Below are positions 62,579 to 64,000 of a stretch of 64,000 bases of DNA, piece after piece. A program made the position numbers and the translations under genes. Position 1 is the first letter of the stretch; each line of letters begins with the position of its first letter. A model generated the notes under the pieces. That model did not search any database. It saw nothing but the letters and a program-made list of their open reading frames with translations, and had not been told where the DNA came from. This DNA is from Roseovarius sp. TE539 (GTDB lineage Bacteria; Pseudomonadota; Alphaproteobacteria; Rhodobacterales; Rhodobacteraceae): contig NZ_QNGB01000014.1 of assembly GCF_003298505.1 (NCBI RefSeq), positions 1 through 64,000 of the forward strand, given 5' to 3'.

Positions 62579-64000
62579 TCAGCGCCAGAGTGCGGCGTAC
62601 GAGGCAAATGCGCCCTGGACCTTGGCCAGCAAGCGATTGGCCCGGCCCGGATGCGGGATCGGGCCGGTGGCAAGGCGTTCCGCGGCAAGTTCGGCCGGGC
62701 AGGGCAGGCCGGTCACCGGGTCGCGGTAGCGCGGATAGTCGATCAGGGCGGCGTGGACCAGCCCGGCGAGGGTGGGGCGCGCATTGCGCCGTGCCGGTAC
62801 GCGGCCAAGATCGCGGGTCAGGCCCCAGCCGGCATAGAAGGGTGCGCCGGTGGTGGTCACGGGCACGCCGCGCAGCAGCGCCTCGAACCCCATCAGCGAT
62901 GTCATGGTCCAGACTTCGTCCACCATGGTGAGGAGGGCCGCCGGGTCGGCATGGTTCACTACGGCGTCGGCGAGCCTTTCAAGAGCTTCGGGCGCAACCT
63001 TTCCGGTGCGCAGGCCGGCCTCGACATCCGGGTGCGGCTTGTAGAGGATCGTTGCCCCGGGGTTTTCCGCGCGGACCCGTTCCAGAAGCGCGTGGTTGGT
63101 CACGATGTCGCCCGCACCCAGGCGGATCGAGGCGTCATCCTCAACCTGGCCGGGCACGAGGATGCGGTGGCCGCCGGGCAGGTCGGGCGCCGCATGGCCC
63201 AGATTGTATTTCGACAGCCCGTCACGACGCAGCCTCGCGGTCAGCGCCTCGGCCCGGTCGCGCTGATCCGGGCGCAGGGTGCTGCGCGCGGCGATAAGGT
63301 GTTCCAGGCGGCTGGGTCGCGCGGGATCGTAGTAGATTCCCAGGTCGTCGCAGACCAGCGACAGGGGCGGCACCAGCTCGGCGCCAAGACCGCGCGAACG
63401 CAGGAAGCCGTCCTCGATCCGGACCGCGTCGTCGGGCGCGTCGGACGCCCGGCCCGCCCAGACCATCGCGCGGCGGCCTTTCGCCCGTCCGGCTGTGAAG
63501 GTGACGCGCCGATACCGCCCGAAGAAACGTTGCAAGGGCGCGCGTTTCCACAGACGCATGCCATGCGCGTTCCAGCCGCTGCGATCCTCGCGCCATTCGC
63601 GGGCATGGGCTTCGAGCGTGGCGATCGTCTCTTCAAGGGTGCAGAGCCGGTCGGTGTAAGGATCGTACCAATGCGGGTACAGGATCATCGATGCCGCGAA
63701 AAGCTGCGCAGCACTGAGCCTGCGGCCCCGGCGCGGCAGCGGTGACGGGTGACGGTCTTCGGTCAGGTTCCAGCCGGCATAGAAGGGTTGCCCGAAGACC
63801 TTCGGGCGGTGACCGGCGAAGATCGCCTCGAAGCCGAGTTGCGAGCTGACGGTGTAGACGCCGACCGCCCCGTCAAGCAGCGACCAGGGACTGACCGGAT
63901 CGGAGAAGAGCCGGACGCGGCCGGTGGCATCGGCCGGGCCGAAATGGCCGCGGCGGTGGCCGGCCTGGGTCTCGGGATGCGTCTTGATCAGAACCGGCGC
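62579..64000 (-). CDS. kpsC: capsular polysaccharide export/biosynthesis protein KpsC, C-terminal part
   Basis: The frame runs off the window edge at 64000, so the N terminus is missing; 473 codons are seen. KpsC is a cytoplasmic glycosyltransferase that adds beta-Kdo to the lipid anchor of group 2 capsules, and its two halves are homologous. Both are visible: KTHPE and KPHPD, SSQLGFEAIFAG and TSLMGFEALLRG, PFYAGWNLTEDR and PFYAGWGLTRDL. An internal ATG at 63688 is in frame and is not the start. Convergent with ribD. Confidence 0.9.
   Translation of the reverse strand, partial: APVLIKTHPETQAGHRRGHFGPADATGRVRLFSDPVSPWSLLDGAVGVYTVSSQLGFEAIFAGHRPKVFGQPFYAGWNLTEDRHPSPLPRRGRRLSAAQLFAASMILYPHWYDPYTDRLCTLEETIATLEAHAREWREDRSGWNAHGMRLWKRAPLQRFFGRYRRVTFTAGRAKGRRAMVWAGRASDAPDDAVRIEDGFLRSRGLGAELVPPLSLVCDDLGIYYDPARPSRLEHLIAARSTLRPDQRDRAEALTARLRRDGLSKYNLGHAAPDLPGGHRILVPGQVEDDASIRLGAGDIVTNHALLERVRAENPGATILYKPHPDVEAGLRTGKVAPEALERLADAVVNHADPAALLTMVDEVWTMTSLMGFEALLRGVPVTTTGAPFYAGWGLTRDLGRVPARRNARPTLAGLVHAALIDYPRYRDPVTGLPCPAELAAERLATGPIPHPGRANRLLAKVQGAFASYAALWR

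Overview
The window is a GC-rich chromosomal segment that reads as an alphaproteobacterium of the Rhodobacterales (Roseobacter/Rhodobacter relatives). Supporting signs are a sdhC-sdhD-sdhA-sdhB operon, two signature enzymes of the ethylmalonyl-CoA pathway (Ecm and Ccr), a HvrA-like H-NS protein, heterotetrameric sarcosine oxidase, an NAD-type glutamate dehydrogenase, and gene orders I know from that group (hom-glpX-...-recJ; rsmI / LpoA-like / yraN / gshB; dnaG-rpoD; nrdR-ribD). Most of it is core chromosome, densely packed, with many 4-bp ATGA/GTGA stop-start overlaps.

Layout. 1-300: the end of an IS3-type insertion sequence and a tRNA-Glu(UUC). 385-5486 (minus): recJ, an isochorismatase-like hydrolase, glpX, hom and a small lipoprotein. 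5564-6180: a TetR regulator with a palindrome at its start. 6372-10372 (minus): glnD and an LpoA-like lipoprotein. 10459-13736 (plus): rsmI, yraN, gshB and an HSL-type esterase. 13723-19004 (minus): a comM/yifB AAA protein, a BT1-like carrier, pyrD and a DUF952-DUF1330 fusion. 19114-19835: a broken 5'-nucleotidase. 19836-21933: a peroxidase-related protein, a DMT exporter and a small membrane protein. 21940-26224 (minus): the sdh operon with a sulfotransferase-like gene between sdhA and sdhB. 26828-29536: a small zinc-ribbon membrane protein, a DUF1989 protein, deoD, a GNAT and an H-NS protein. 29683-35874: ecm, a PlsB-like acyltransferase, a Ca/Na antiporter and ccr. 35911-39812: a BCAT-like aminotransferase, a second sulfotransferase, two VOC proteins and an HD protein. 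39895-45061: trpS, a catalytically dead rhomboid, murJ, a beta-hydroxyacid dehydrogenase and a membrane protein. 45081-47954 (minus): three Tad-type pseudopilin genes. 48301-50335: glutamate dehydrogenase and a Cys-rich protein. 50482-55578: soxBDAG. 55633-62514: a small secreted protein, dnaG, rpoD, yjbQ, nrdR and ribD. 62579-64000 (minus): the 3' part of kpsC.

Metabolic themes are C2 assimilation and the TCA cycle (ccr, ecm, sdh, glpX), amino-acid and one-carbon metabolism (hom, glutamate dehydrogenase, BCAT, sox), nitrogen sensing (glnD) and cell envelope (murJ, LpoA-like, PlsB-like, KpsC, Tad).

I see no defence island, CRISPR array, prophage or unfamiliar multi-gene system. The most unusual items are small-scale: an inactive rhomboid, a sulfotransferase inside the sdh operon, three identical GTGATCAC palindromes upstream of sdhC, paired CtrA-like half-sites upstream of comM, a DUF952-DUF1330 fusion, and two dispersed intergenic repeat families (three copies of a 22-bp element and two copies of a 47-bp GC-rich element).
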